Of a stretch of DNA of 24,263 nucleotides, positions 1 through 7,443 are shown piece by piece. Each line of letters begins with the position of its first letter. Within the stretch, counting starts at the first letter, position 1. This stretch comes from Candidatus Heimdallarchaeota archaeon LC_2 (GTDB lineage: Archaea > Asgardarchaeota > Heimdallarchaeia > Heimdallarchaeales > Kariarchaeaceae). The stretch lies in assembly GCA_001940725.1 (NCBI GenBank), contig MDVR01000100.1, positions 1-24,263 of the forward strand. Direction: 5' to 3'. The position numbers and the translations under genes are program-made. The notes beneath the pieces are model-generated. The model searched no databases. It was given only the letters and a program-made list of their open reading frames with translations, and was not told where the DNA came from.

Positions 1-102
1 GTATTACATCCATTCTCACATCTGAAATTGATTGACCAGGAAGGTGACAAGATCATTCTAGAAGAAAGCGAGTTTAATTCTCCTGTTATAACGAATTATT
101 AA
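1..102 (+). CDS. C-terminal end of an unidentified protein (partial)
   Basis: An open frame runs from the first base to TAA at 100-102 and gives 33 residues ending SPVITNY. The gene begins outside the window. The fragment is rich in acidic and hydrophobic residues (for example DKIILEESEF) and shows no motif I can assign. The reading frame is plausible because codon use looks normal and it stays open from the edge, but a 33-residue tail is weak evidence. No function is proposed. Confidence 0.4.
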   Translation, partial: VLHPFSHLKLIDQEGDKIILEESEFNSPVITNY

Positions 103-202
103 GAAAAAACAATATTAATTTATAGAATTTGGATGAAAATTTACTAACTTGTGGTAGTTGTGACCGAGTTTTATTTATTATATGAATGAAATTAATTAAT
201 AG

Positions 203-284
203 GCGATGAAGAGCATGTACCACCCAGAAAGTCTAATCAACAGTAATGACGAAAACAACTAGGCAGTTATCTGAGCCCTTTTTT
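203..284 (+). ncRNA. possible C/D-box-like small RNA
   Basis: A C-box-like GCGATGA (203-209), a C'-like TAATGA (244-249) and a D box CTGA (271-274) are arranged over 72 nt. GGC at 202-204 can pair with GCC at 275-277 as a short closing stem. A run of six T (279-284) follows, and a TATA-like stretch (about 173-183) lies roughly 25 nt upstream. The C box deviates from RTGATGA and no clear D' box is seen, so this could be chance. The surrounding 103-389 interval has no convincing ORF. Confidence 0.22.
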
Positions 285-389
285 CCAAATAATTCAATAA
301 TTACTCGATAGTTTTCAGTAAAATATATTTTGAGATATCATTTAAAGTAGATTTTGGATTGGAAAATAGAATATTATTATCAAACAAGA

Positions 390-932
390 TTAAAAGAATC
401 CAAATCTAACCACAAATAAGAAGGAAATCATTACAAATACAAATACAACCGTCACAGCAAAACCAAAGGCAAGTTTTAACATTTCTGTAAAAACCATATA
501 CGATCGCAAAAAGAAGTATCCTATGAGCAATGGTAAGGCTCCAAAAAACAGTAATAATTCCACACCAAATCCAATTGTAGTACTAAATAAAAGCATAATA
601 ATTACAATTCCTAGCCCAAATGAAAATAGTGTTCCACCCAAAGTAATACTTAATCCTTCACCCCATAATACAGGATATTTGGAAAATACCTTAAATCTTG
701 GTTCAACAATTCTACTAGGAGTGGGATATACTTTGCTTTGTATTTGTGAATTATTGTAAATAGCTTTTTGAGGGAGAAAAGAAGAAGCAGAGTCAGGTTC
801 ATTCATTTTAGCTGATTTTTTCTCTAAATGATTTCCACAATTACCACAAAAAACTTCTTTGCCTTCATTCTTTGTTCCACACCCCTTACAAAATTTAAGA
901 TAGTTATCATTCCTGTTTAAGTCATATCCCAC
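390..932 (-). CDS. zinc-ribbon membrane protein
   Basis: This 180-residue protein starts at GTG (930-932); there is no earlier Met, and an AT-rich TATA-like stretch (about 943-953) lies just upstream, suggesting a leaderless message. Residues about 15-33 form a two-CxxC zinc ribbon (CKGCG...FCGNCG). A low-complexity polar linker follows to about residue 85, then three hydrophobic segments (about 92-112, 119-145 and 153-178), the last ending at the C-terminus. The ribbon should face the cytoplasm. This zinc-ribbon plus membrane-helix layout is common in archaeal proteins of unknown function. The gene stands alone, divergent from the FAD-linked oxidase gene. Confidence 0.75.
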   Translation of the reverse strand: MGYDLNRNDNYLKFCKGCGTKNEGKEVFCGNCGNHLEKKSAKMNEPDSASSFLPQKAIYNNSQIQSKVYPTPSRIVEPRFKVFSKYPVLWGEGLSITLGGTLFSFGLGIVIIMLLFSTTIGFGVELLLFFGALPLLIGYFFLRSYMVFTEMLKLAFGFAVTVVFVFVMISFLFVVRFGFF

Positions 933-1064
933 TAATATCCTAATTATTTATCTAATTATTAAAGTATTATTGGATATTATATATAATTTGAATTCATTAC
1001 TTTCTAAAAACAATGTGAAACCTTTCAACATTCAATAATTTAATTATATGTAATTTACTAAATG

Positions 1065-1108
1065 AATCTCAATCAAAAATATAAAGAAACTTAATTTTCT
1101 TTGAGATT
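1065..1108 (+). promoter_or_regulatory. inverted repeats just upstream of the TTG start
   Basis: AATCTCAA (1065-1072) is the exact reverse complement of TTGAGATT (1101-1108). A nested alternative pairs AAAGAAA (1083-1089) with TTTCTTT (1096-1102). The two hairpins share bases 1101-1102 and so exclude each other at that point. They lie 10 nt before the TTG start of the FAD-linked oxidase, where a structured leader could affect initiation. Function is not shown. Confidence 0.25.
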
Positions 1109-1117
1109 TGAAAGTAA

Positions 1118-2692
1118 TTGGTAAAGTTTTTCACTGATATCAAAGGACAATTCTCAGAATATCTAAGTGATGAAGCTGATTTAATTAAAAATGGAAAAGC
1201 TAGCAGAATTTATTTTCCAAAAGATTCTCACGAAGTTAAAATAATATTGAAAGAGGCGTTTGATTCAAAAACACCAGTGACTATTTCGGGTGGAGGGACT
1301 GGATTATCTGGAGGGAGGGTTCCATTAGAAGGATGGATACTCGCGACTAATAATCTGAAATCTATTAACCAAGCTGATAGAGAAATGTGGACGGACCCTG
1401 AGACGAATATAGAGTATGGGTTAAAACTAAATATCATAAATAATCGTGACGCAAGATTGATTGTTCCTGTAAGCATGACTGTGAAAGCCATTCAAAATTA
1501 TACTAAAGAAAAAGGTTGGTTCTACCCTCCAGATCCTACAGAGAGAACTTGTTTCATAGGTGGGAACTTGAACACGAATGCATCAGGTGCCAGGACATTT
1601 AAATTTGGACCCACAAGAAATTGGATCCAAAGCCTTGAGGTAATTTTAATTGATGGAACAATATTCTGTTTAGATAGATCAATTTCAAATGGCCACATCA
1701 CTGACAAAGAAATCATGATTAATCAGAATAATAAATTTCTTAAAATACCACGTCCAACTTTCAAATCACCCAATGTATTAAAAAATGTAGCTGGTCCTCT
1801 TATTAATAACAATTCGCATGTTATCGACACATTTATTGGAACTGGAGGATTATTTGGTGTTACAACTCAAGTGACGTTAAAGCTAATTAGAGAACCACAA
1901 GAAATTGTTAGTATTTTTGTTTTTTGTAAAACCATGGAACAGGTGTATAGCGTTATTAGAGTATGTCAAAAAAATAGAGAATCAAAATCTAATCCTATAG
2001 CAATGGCTGTGGAATTTTTAGATCTTAGAGCGATAAAAATCATGCATGAAGCAGATAATACGTTATCCCTAGACAATGTGGCATTACTAATTATAGAGCA
2101 GGATGCTGAATCACAGGATGAAATGGAAGAAGCGATAATGTATTGGATCGATTTATTTGAAAAATATGGAATTGAAGAAACAAAAGTCGCTCAAACAAGC
2201 AAAGAGATTGAGATATTTAAGAAATTAAGACATATGATTCCTGAAAGAATTAATTCAATGGTAAAACAAAATAATCAACCAAAGATTGGTACTGACTTTT
2301 CAGTACCTCCACAATACCTTGAAGAATTTTTTCAACTAGCAAAAAATTATGGTGAGGAATTTGAAAAGTATCAAAATAACAATATTCCAATGCAAAATAG
2401 AATTGGATATGCAATATGGGCTCATGCAGGTGACACCCATATTCACTTAAATTTAATACCAAGAGATGAAATTGAAACAAATTATGCAAAAACATTGTTC
2501 CTAAAATTTATTAAAAAAACGGTAGAACTAGGGGGATCAATAGCAGCTGAACATGGACTAGGTAAAAAGAAATTTGACGGGAAAGCAGCTCTGTATTATC
2601 AATATGGTCAGGAAGGACTTGATCAAATTAAAGCAATGAAATTGGCAATTGATAAATTTGATTTATTGAATAGAGGAAATCTTATTGGATGA
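1118..2692 (+). CDS. FAD-linked oxidase, GlcD / D-lactate dehydrogenase type
   Basis: The 524-residue product matches the FAD-binding PCMH plus FAD-oxidase C-terminal architecture of D-2-hydroxyacid dehydrogenases (glycolate, D-lactate, D-2-hydroxyglutarate). Residues 57-66 carry the FAD pyrophosphate loop SGGGTGLSGG, and about 140-175 carry the second FAD segment (PDPTE...IGGNLNTNASGAR). The C-terminal domain has AHAGDTHIHLN (about 435-445) and EHGLG (about 478-482), the His/Glu metal and substrate site of the family; GHxGDGNxH is the usual form. Length is slightly above the usual 450-480. The start is TTG at 1118, since TAA lies immediately upstream (1115-1117) and the next Met is at residue 90, past the FAD loop. 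Substrate and electron acceptor cannot be read from sequence. It is monocistronic. Confidence 0.85.
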   Translation: MVKFFTDIKGQFSEYLSDEADLIKNGKASRIYFPKDSHEVKIILKEAFDSKTPVTISGGGTGLSGGRVPLEGWILATNNLKSINQADREMWTDPETNIEYGLKLNIINNRDARLIVPVSMTVKAIQNYTKEKGWFYPPDPTERTCFIGGNLNTNASGARTFKFGPTRNWIQSLEVILIDGTIFCLDRSISNGHITDKEIMINQNNKFLKIPRPTFKSPNVLKNVAGPLINNNSHVIDTFIGTGGLFGVTTQVTLKLIREPQEIVSIFVFCKTMEQVYSVIRVCQKNRESKSNPIAMAVEFLDLRAIKIMHEADNTLSLDNVALLIIEQDAESQDEMEEAIMYWIDLFEKYGIEETKVAQTSKEIEIFKKLRHMIPERINSMVKQNNQPKIGTDFSVPPQYLEEFFQLAKNYGEEFEKYQNNNIPMQNRIGYAIWAHAGDTHIHLNLIPRDEIETNYAKTLFLKFIKKTVELGGSIAAEHGLGKKKFDGKAALYYQYGQEGLDQIKAMKLAIDKFDLLNRGNLIG

Positions 2693-2708
2693 ATTCTCGA
2701 ATTGTATT

Positions 2709-3425
2709 TCAGGAGATTAGTGATTTTCTTTTTCTAATAATGACATTTACAATAAAGCTCCCAAAAATCAATGTTGTTGATGGAAATGGAACCTCATCAA
2801 TTGCAATATCATCAGAATTTTCAAGTGTCATATCAAATTCGAATCCATCTGTATAATTGATTTTTATGCTTTTTAGCAAACCAGTGTTAAGATCCCACAC
2901 AAATTCCTCTGAATTTTCTGATGCATCAAATTCAACATATTCTTGAGCTGCAACTCTAACTTCGTTTTCTTTACTGAAAACAACAATATTGGATGAATCT
3001 AATACAAAAAATGAATGCGTGTCCGCTTCTGAAATAGTTAAATCAGTTGGAACAATAAACACAATTGTATCGAAAAGAACAAAATTAATGCTTATTCCTT
3101 GAACTGATAATTCTAAATAATTAGTGGGGTTAGGTAGTTCTAAGGTCTCGTTAATGAAATCGATTATATTTACCTCTGAAAGTTGAACTAAAACCTTTAT
3201 TTGTATTAGCATTCCTTCAATTATGCCATATTTAGTGATATCATCTACTTTTACAGCATTTTGAGATAGTTTGTTTATCTTCCAACTATAAGTTGCATCC
3301 ATTTTTATTTCTTCAGACCAAGTGAGAGTTTCGAATTCCCCAATATTTGATTGTGAAGATGCATTTTGTGGAATTAATAAGATTAAGAAAAAAAGCGAAA
3401 AGAGAGGATATTTTACTGATTTCAT
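2709..3425 (-). CDS. secreted protein with C-terminal membrane anchor
   Basis: No family is recognised. I start it at the ATG ending at 3425, not the upstream ATG at 3470, because this puts a signal peptide at the N-terminus (MKSVKYPLFSLFFLILLIP, then NASSQ as a likely cleavage region) and leaves a TATA-like T/A stretch about 25 nt upstream. The mature part (about 200 residues) is acidic and rich in beta-type alternation. It ends in a hydrophobic segment (TTLIFGSFIVNVII) followed by RKRK, a C-terminal anchor with a cytoplasmic basic tail. It is convergent with the oxidase gene, whose stop lies 16 bp away. Probably an extracellular surface protein of 238 residues. Confidence 0.7.
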   Translation of the reverse strand: MKSVKYPLFSLFFLILLIPQNASSQSNIGEFETLTWSEEIKMDATYSWKINKLSQNAVKVDDITKYGIIEGMLIQIKVLVQLSEVNIIDFINETLELPNPTNYLELSVQGISINFVLFDTIVFIVPTDLTISEADTHSFFVLDSSNIVVFSKENEVRVAAQEYVEFDASENSEEFVWDLNTGLLKSIKINYTDGFEFDMTLENSDDIAIDEVPFPSTTLIFGSFIVNVIIRKRKSLIS

Positions 3426-3605
3426 TTGATCTATTGATTTAAAAATTAACTTACTTTTAATTGATTCCATTTAATTATCTGAGAATATGGGATATTACAA
3501 AATAACAATAAAGAAAATTTATCCACCTTTTATGCTATTTTGATTCATACAAAATTGGAAAGTAAGTAATTGTAATTTTGACCAATGTAATTTTCTATTC
3601 ACATT

Positions 3606-3613
3606 GTTTATAA
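3606..3613 (+). promoter_or_regulatory. TATA-like box upstream of the trpB leader region
   Basis: TTTATAACT-type sequence here would place transcription start near 3635, ahead of the Trp-rich small ORF (3657) and well ahead of trpB (3921). This would give trpB a long leader of about 285 nt. It is judged by pattern only. Confidence 0.3.
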
Positions 3614-3656
3614 CTGTTGAAACTCAGACTATAGTTGGAGCTCAGGATAACTTGGA

Positions 3657-3854
3657 ATGGGACAACCAGTTGGTATTTACCAACTAATATTGCGATCTTT
3701 TAAAAGTAAGAAATTAAATAATCTAAATTTTATTTTGCGTGAACGTATAAAAATTATTTATTCCAATTCATACATTTCTAGTTCTAACACGGTTAATTCC
3801 ACTGAATCAATTTTATTTTCTTGGTGGTTTGTTAACTGGCAAGTTCAATTCTAA
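3657..3854 (+). CDS. possible Trp-rich leader ORF ahead of trpB
   Basis: This 65-codon ORF has no recognised domain and would normally be dismissed. It is kept because its last codons read SWWFVNWQVQF, with Trp codons at 3822-3824, 3825-3827 and 3837-3839, and it ends 66 nt before the ATG of a tryptophan synthase beta gene. A 25-bp palindrome followed by a T-run sits between the two. This resembles a trp leader peptide, although it is longer than bacterial ones (14-20 residues) and ribosome-mediated attenuation is not established in archaea. There is no Shine-Dalgarno sequence before its ATG. It may be a chance ORF. Confidence 0.25.
   Translation: MGQPVGIYQLILRSFKSKKLNNLNFILRERIKIIYSNSYISSSNTVNSTESILFSWWFVNWQVQF
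3668..3685. repeat. 18-bp inverted repeat
   Basis: AGTTGGTA (3668-3675) and TACCAACT (3678-3685) are exact reverse complements separated by TT. It lies about 33 bp downstream of the estimated transcription start of the trpB leader. It could be an operator half-site pair or a small RNA hairpin. Confidence 0.4.
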
Positions 3855-3873
3855 TTCATTGAATTTGTGAATA

Positions 3874-3908
3874 TTTGAAGTTAAACTTTAACTTCAAAAT
3901 TTTTATTT
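3874..3908 (+). promoter_or_regulatory. 25-bp perfect palindrome plus T-run before trpB
   Basis: TTTGAAGTTAAA (3874-3885), a single C at 3886 and TTTAACTTCAAA (3887-3898) form a perfect inverted repeat. It is followed by five T (3900-3904), A, then three T (3906-3908). The trpB Shine-Dalgarno-like GGTGA begins one base later (3909-3913). As RNA this is a hairpin with a U-tract, like an intrinsic terminator; as DNA it is a symmetric operator next to an AATATTT box (about 3870-3876). Either reading points to control of trpB. The stem is AT-rich, so termination strength is uncertain. Confidence 0.55.
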
Positions 3909-3920
3909 GGTGATTAAATC

Positions 3921-5282
3921 ATGACACATAAAGAGATATTGAGATTATCAATCGAAGAGATGCCAAGGAGCTATTATAATATAGCTGCAGATCTAAAAAT
4001 CCCATTAAGTCCACCGTTACATCCCGCAACAATGGAACCTATAGGACCAGAAGACCTTGCACCCCTATTCCCAATGGAATTAATTAAGCAAGAGGTAACA
4101 CAGGAAAGGTACATAACTATTCCTGAACCAGTGCGAGAAATATATAGTCAAATTAGACCAACGCCTATTTATCGAGCTAAAAGACTAGAAGATTTCCTTG
4201 ATACTGGAGCAAAAATATATTACAAATATGAAGGTGTGAGTCCAGCGGGATCACATAAGACCAATACCGCAATACCGCAGGCATATTATAATCATAAAGA
4301 AGGAGTTGAAAAATTGGTTACCGAGACTGGTGCCGGTCAATGGGGAACTGCATTATCTTATGCAACCTCGTTTTTTGACATGGAACTTGAAATTTTCATG
4401 GTTAGAGTAAGTTATGACACTAAACCCTACAGAAAAACGCTCATGAAGTTGTTTAATGATAAGACTATTGTTCACCCTTCCCCATCAAGATTAACAGAGT
4501 TTGGAAACAAATTATTAGATCAAAATCCAAATCATCCAGGAAGCTTAGGCATTGCAATTGGTGAGGCAATAGAACAAACTATGAAAACAGGATCCAAGTA
4601 TTCCTTGGGGAGTGTATTAAATCATGTTCTTATTCATCAAACAATTATTGGACAAGAAGCAAAAATCCAAATGAATGCAATAGACAACTATCCAGACATT
4701 ATAATTGGATGTGTTGGAGGAGGATCAAACCTTGCGGGTCTCGCTTATCCATTTATTAAAGATAAAATTGAGAAAAAATATGATACTGAGATCATTGCTG
4801 TTGAATCAGAGGCTGCCCCTAAAATGACTAAAGGCCAGATTGGATATGATTTTGGAGATTCAGGCCAGATGACACCTCTACTTAGAATGTACTCCATTGG
4901 CTCTGATTTTATTCCCCCACCAGTGCATGCAGGAGGATTAAGATATCATGGCCTAGCTCCTACATTAACTGCGCTTCTTGAACAAAATTTAGTTATAGCC
5001 AAAGCCTATCCTCAGGTGGAGGTATTTGATGCAGCAAAAATATTCATTCAAACTGAAGGTATCATTCCTGCACCTGAAAGTAGTCACGCTATTGTGGAAA
5101 CAATTAAGCAAGCTCGAAAAATACCTAAAGGTACTGATAAAACAATATTATTTAATTTATCAGGGCACGGGTATTTGGATCTTCTTGGGTATGAGGAATA
5201 TCTCCAAGGAACTATGCAAGATCATGTTGCAAATGCAACGGATATTACTAAATCCATTCAAACCATAAAAATATCAAATTAA
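3921..5282 (+). CDS. trpB: tryptophan synthase beta chain, TrpB2 type
   Basis: This 453-residue PLP enzyme condenses indole with serine to make tryptophan. It belongs to the long TrpB2 branch by its length and its extended N-terminus (about 90 residues before the RPTPIYRA core). The PLP lysine lies in AGSHKTN (about residue 112), the glutamate-containing loop is TETGAGQWG (about 132-140), and the phosphate-binding loop is GGGSN (about 261-265). The HAGGLRYHG and PAPESSHA motifs near the C-terminus are also typical. The start is ATG with GGTGA 7 nt upstream. No trpA is adjacent, which is usual for TrpB2; the partner may be elsewhere, or the enzyme may work alone on free indole or phosphoserine. 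The upstream leader suggests regulation. Confidence 0.92.
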   Translation: MTHKEILRLSIEEMPRSYYNIAADLKIPLSPPLHPATMEPIGPEDLAPLFPMELIKQEVTQERYITIPEPVREIYSQIRPTPIYRAKRLEDFLDTGAKIYYKYEGVSPAGSHKTNTAIPQAYYNHKEGVEKLVTETGAGQWGTALSYATSFFDMELEIFMVRVSYDTKPYRKTLMKLFNDKTIVHPSPSRLTEFGNKLLDQNPNHPGSLGIAIGEAIEQTMKTGSKYSLGSVLNHVLIHQTIIGQEAKIQMNAIDNYPDIIIGCVGGGSNLAGLAYPFIKDKIEKKYDTEIIAVESEAAPKMTKGQIGYDFGDSGQMTPLLRMYSIGSDFIPPPVHAGGLRYHGLAPTLTALLEQNLVIAKAYPQVEVFDAAKIFIQTEGIIPAPESSHAIVETIKQARKIPKGTDKTILFNLSGHGYLDLLGYEEYLQGTMQDHVANATDITKSIQTIKISN

Positions 5283-5291
5283 AACTACGTC

Positions 5292-5317
5292 TTGCGTATA
5301 GCGGGAGCTATCCGCAA
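5292..5317 (+). terminator. GNRA-capped hairpin downstream of trpB
   Basis: TTGCGTATAGC (5292-5302) pairs with GCTATCCGCAA (5307-5317) with one T/C mismatch, around a GGGA tetraloop (a GNRA type). It starts 10 nt after the trpB stop and is GC-rich in a very AT-rich region. No T-run follows, so it is more likely a 3'-end processing or stabilising hairpin than a simple intrinsic terminator. Confidence 0.5.
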
Positions 5318-5473
5318 AACAATTAAGTTCATAAATTCTTAATCCAGCTTAGAAATCTTGATTTTTTAGAATTTTGTTCAGTTTGGACTTCAGCTATTTA
5401 ATTGAATTTATCAATTATTAACCCTATTTCGACAAGTAGTGGTTTAAATTCATTAAACATTATTTGTGGTCAG

Positions 5474-5707
5474 TTAATTTGAAGCGGCTCTCCCTCTAAG
5501 AAGCTGCTCAGCAGTAAAATCATTGTAACAGATCATACACAGCTTGATATTGTTATTCGGATTATCTGTATTCGTCATTTCAATTACTGCTTCATTGATC
5601 ATGCATTTTTTGCATTTATCTTTCTTTTGTTTTCTTCGAAAATTGAAAAATCTGAATGCACCTCCAGAATGACTTTGAAGGTAATTAATGGAATAACGAA
5701 TAGTCAA
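5474..5707 (-). CDS. small two-CxxC zinc-ribbon protein
   Basis: This 77-residue protein is not assigned to a family. Cys32/Cys35 (CKKC) and Cys57/Cys60 (CMIC) are spaced like a treble-clef or zinc-ribbon fold, and a strongly basic stretch (FRRKQKKDK) precedes the first pair. This suggests nucleic-acid or ribosome contact, but that is inference. The start is TTG at 5707: a TGA lies four codons upstream in frame, and the only ATG downstream is after the first Cys pair. A TATA-like TTAAAACCATATA stretch about 25 nt upstream fits a leaderless TTG start. It is convergent with trpB. Confidence 0.55.
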   Translation of the reverse strand: MTIRYSINYLQSHSGGAFRFFNFRRKQKKDKCKKCMINEAVIEMTNTDNPNNNIKLCMICYNDFTAEQLLRGRAASN

Positions 5708-5832
5708 ATTAGTAAATCAACTCTATATGGTTTTAAGCTATGTTTTGTATCTTGTACTATTTATTATACATTTCCCCGACGGAACTTATAGTTGCTTTAA
5801 CATTATTGATTCTTAACAATTTGAAGACTTTT

Positions 5833-6072
5833 CTAATTTTTCTTACGAATAGATATGATTGTCAAAAGAAAAATTAACGCGCTAAATAATGATAAAAAGG
5901 GAAGATTAATTGATTCTGATAATGTCTCTGTTGACTCTCCACTTGTAGTTATATGATTTTCCAATAAGGTTTGCATCACTTCTGAGTCAATTATCAATTT
6001 CTCACGAGTTCCATCATCTAAATCAAAAATTTCTATAGTTGATGTTTGAGCTGCCCATTGATAACATAACAA
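5833..6072 (-). CDS. C-terminal anchored protein, possibly 5'-truncated
   Basis: This open frame of 79 residues ends with a hydrophobic segment (FLSLFSALIFLLTIISI) and RKKN, the same anchor pattern as the secreted proteins at 2709-3425 and 18460-19398. An outward-facing protein of that kind should have a signal peptide, but the frame is closed by TGA immediately before its only possible start, TTG at 6070-6072, and no hydrophobic N-terminus is present. It may be the remnant of a longer secreted protein, or the start may be hidden by a frameshift: ATG codons at this point lie in another frame. No function is inferred. Confidence 0.4.
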   Translation of the reverse strand: MLCYQWAAQTSTIEIFDLDDGTREKLIIDSEVMQTLLENHITTSGESTETLSESINLPFLSLFSALIFLLTIISIRKKN

Positions 6073-6205
6073 TCACTTGACTAATAAAAATACTATTTGT
6101 TTGTTTATACACACATTCGAAATAGGAAGGTAATTTCAGTTTCAAAACCTTGAAACGAATTCTACTCACTAGGTTCATAAAAAGTTGTAAAATAAGTTTT
6201 TTAGA

Positions 6206-6532
6206 ATGAAATTAGAATTGAGTCAGATATTGAAAAATCTCACACAAATGGCAAAGGAAGATGGGAAAGTTACCCAGAATGAGGAAGATTTTCTTAACAC
6301 ACTTAGAAAGGATATAGAACAATTCCAAAATTCAGTAAATTACGCAACTCAGGATGATTATATTTCTGATGATCAATTACATGATATAATAATTTTACGA
6401 GACAGAATATTAACTGATTCACTTCAATTTTCAACTGAATCCGAAGAAGTTGATAATTTAGTGAATGAGCTATATAACCTAATTAATGATTTTATGATCC
6501 CTGGTATAAATGAAGAAGAACTAAGTGAATAG
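6206..6532 (+). CDS. small helical repeat protein, TerB-like motif (paralogue 1)
   Basis: This 108-residue acidic, helical protein contains AKEDGKVTQNEEDFL (about 16-30) and a second unit TQDDYISDDQLHDII (about 48-62). These match the proteins at 8734-9078 and 19870-20184, with a shared pattern A-x-x-D-x-x-[IVL]-T/S-x-x-E/Q followed by an amphipathic helix. A third degenerate unit follows (ESEEVDNLVNELYNL). The pattern recalls the DG-x-I-x-x-x-E signature of TerB-like proteins and also degenerate EF-hands; I cannot decide between them. The ATG start has a TATA-like CATAAAAAG about 26 nt upstream, consistent with a leaderless message. No signal peptide or membrane segment is present. Confidence 0.7.
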   Translation: MKLELSQILKNLTQMAKEDGKVTQNEEDFLNTLRKDIEQFQNSVNYATQDDYISDDQLHDIIILRDRILTDSLQFSTESEEVDNLVNELYNLINDFMIPGINEEELSE

Positions 6533-6545
6533 TAAATTTTAATTT

Positions 6546-7127
6546 TTAATTTTTAATTAGAAATGAATCTAATTGCGTTATTAAGGAGTTTTTCAGTTTT
6601 TGAATCTTAGAATTAGTAAAATCAGAAGGTTCATTAATTTCTTTTCGAACTATCAGATATAGTTGATCTTCCATTTTTGATATAGATGGTAAATTCATTG
6701 AGATTTCTTTCGGTATAAACAGAACAATTTGATAATACCCATTTTTCAATCTTGGATCCTGAGATGCAAAATTTGGCATAGAAATAGCAATTACCAATAA
6801 TCTATACTTATTTACAGTCTCTAATTTAAAATCAAAACATCCCTCAACATAGGCATGTCCGGATGCAGTAGCTGCGATTAAGTTAACAGCTAGGGTATCA
6901 ATTTTCTTTGATAATTCCACATTGGTTAATGTAATACCCTTCAGTTCCTCAAAATCTTTATACATAACCATTGGGCCTTGTTCAGTTAAGTGGAATATTC
7001 CAATTTTGATATTTTTTGTGAGTTTGCCTTTCTTACAAAAAGGTCTCCCTAAAGAATATTGGCCAATTTCAGCTGCCTTCTTTTTGCTGGATTTGAACCA
7101 TAGTAAATTCATGAAGCTCATAGACAT
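6546..7127 (-). CDS. uncharacterised protein of 193 residues
   Basis: I do not recognise a family with confidence. After a short basic N-terminus (FKSSKKKAAEIG), residues about 40-150 alternate hydrophobic and polar residues (IKIGIFHLTEQGPMVMYKDF, later LLVIAISMPNFA and YYQIVLFIPKE). This suggests an alpha/beta domain, perhaps of the longin/roadblock type, but that is a guess. Several starts are possible (GTG 7130, ATG 7127, ATG 7121, ATG 7112). A TATA-like TTTATATATA about 25 nt upstream of 7127 supports a leaderless start here. The first 69 codons and the promoter are part of a perfect 520-bp tandem duplication, but this copy is the intact one. It is convergent with the helical repeat gene ending at 6532. 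Confidence 0.6.
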   Translation of the reverse strand: MSMSFMNLLWFKSSKKKAAEIGQYSLGRPFCKKGKLTKNIKIGIFHLTEQGPMVMYKDFEELKGITLTNVELSKKIDTLAVNLIAATASGHAYVEGCFDFKLETVNKYRLLVIAISMPNFASQDPRLKNGYYQIVLFIPKEISMNLPSISKMEDQLYLIVRKEINEPSDFTNSKIQKLKNSLITQLDSFLIKN

Positions 7128-7273
7128 CACATACTAGATATATGGTCGATTTTATATATAAAGGGTTGCAAAGTTAAAGCTGATTTAATCATTCAACAAG
7201 GTTTCACCAATATTCTTGTTAAAAAATGATTTATTGCAAAAAAAATTATTTAAATAAAATAATTTCCCAAAAT

Positions 7274-7443
7274 TCATGCTTCTGATAATCTGTAAGTGGG
7301 TACTAGGTGTATCATATCAATATTACTTCGGTCTCCTTGATTAATAATAAACATGAAAGCATCCACAACCTCCTCTACATCTAATCTGTTTTTGATTATC
7401 TCCTCTCCATAATCAACAAACCATGGAGTGTCAATTGCACCTG
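7274..7443 (-). pseudogene. orphan 3' fragment of the short-chain dehydrogenase gene
   Basis: This is an exact copy of the last roughly 55 codons and stop of the dehydrogenase gene whose intact version ends at 7794. It comes from the 520-bp duplication. At 7443/7444 it is joined, out of frame, to the 5' part of the neighbouring gene, so it has no start or upstream domain of its own. It lacks the nucleotide-binding and catalytic regions and cannot be functional. Confidence 0.85.

Noticed and set aside
523..759. 78-codon plus-strand ORF
   Set aside because: Antisense to the zinc-ribbon membrane protein; low-complexity composition and no motif.
7255..7271. Shared AAATAATTTCCCAA here, at 7777-7790 and at about 9384-9397
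   Set aside because: The first two come from the tandem duplication; the third match of 14 AT-rich bases is not convincing as a regulatory motif.
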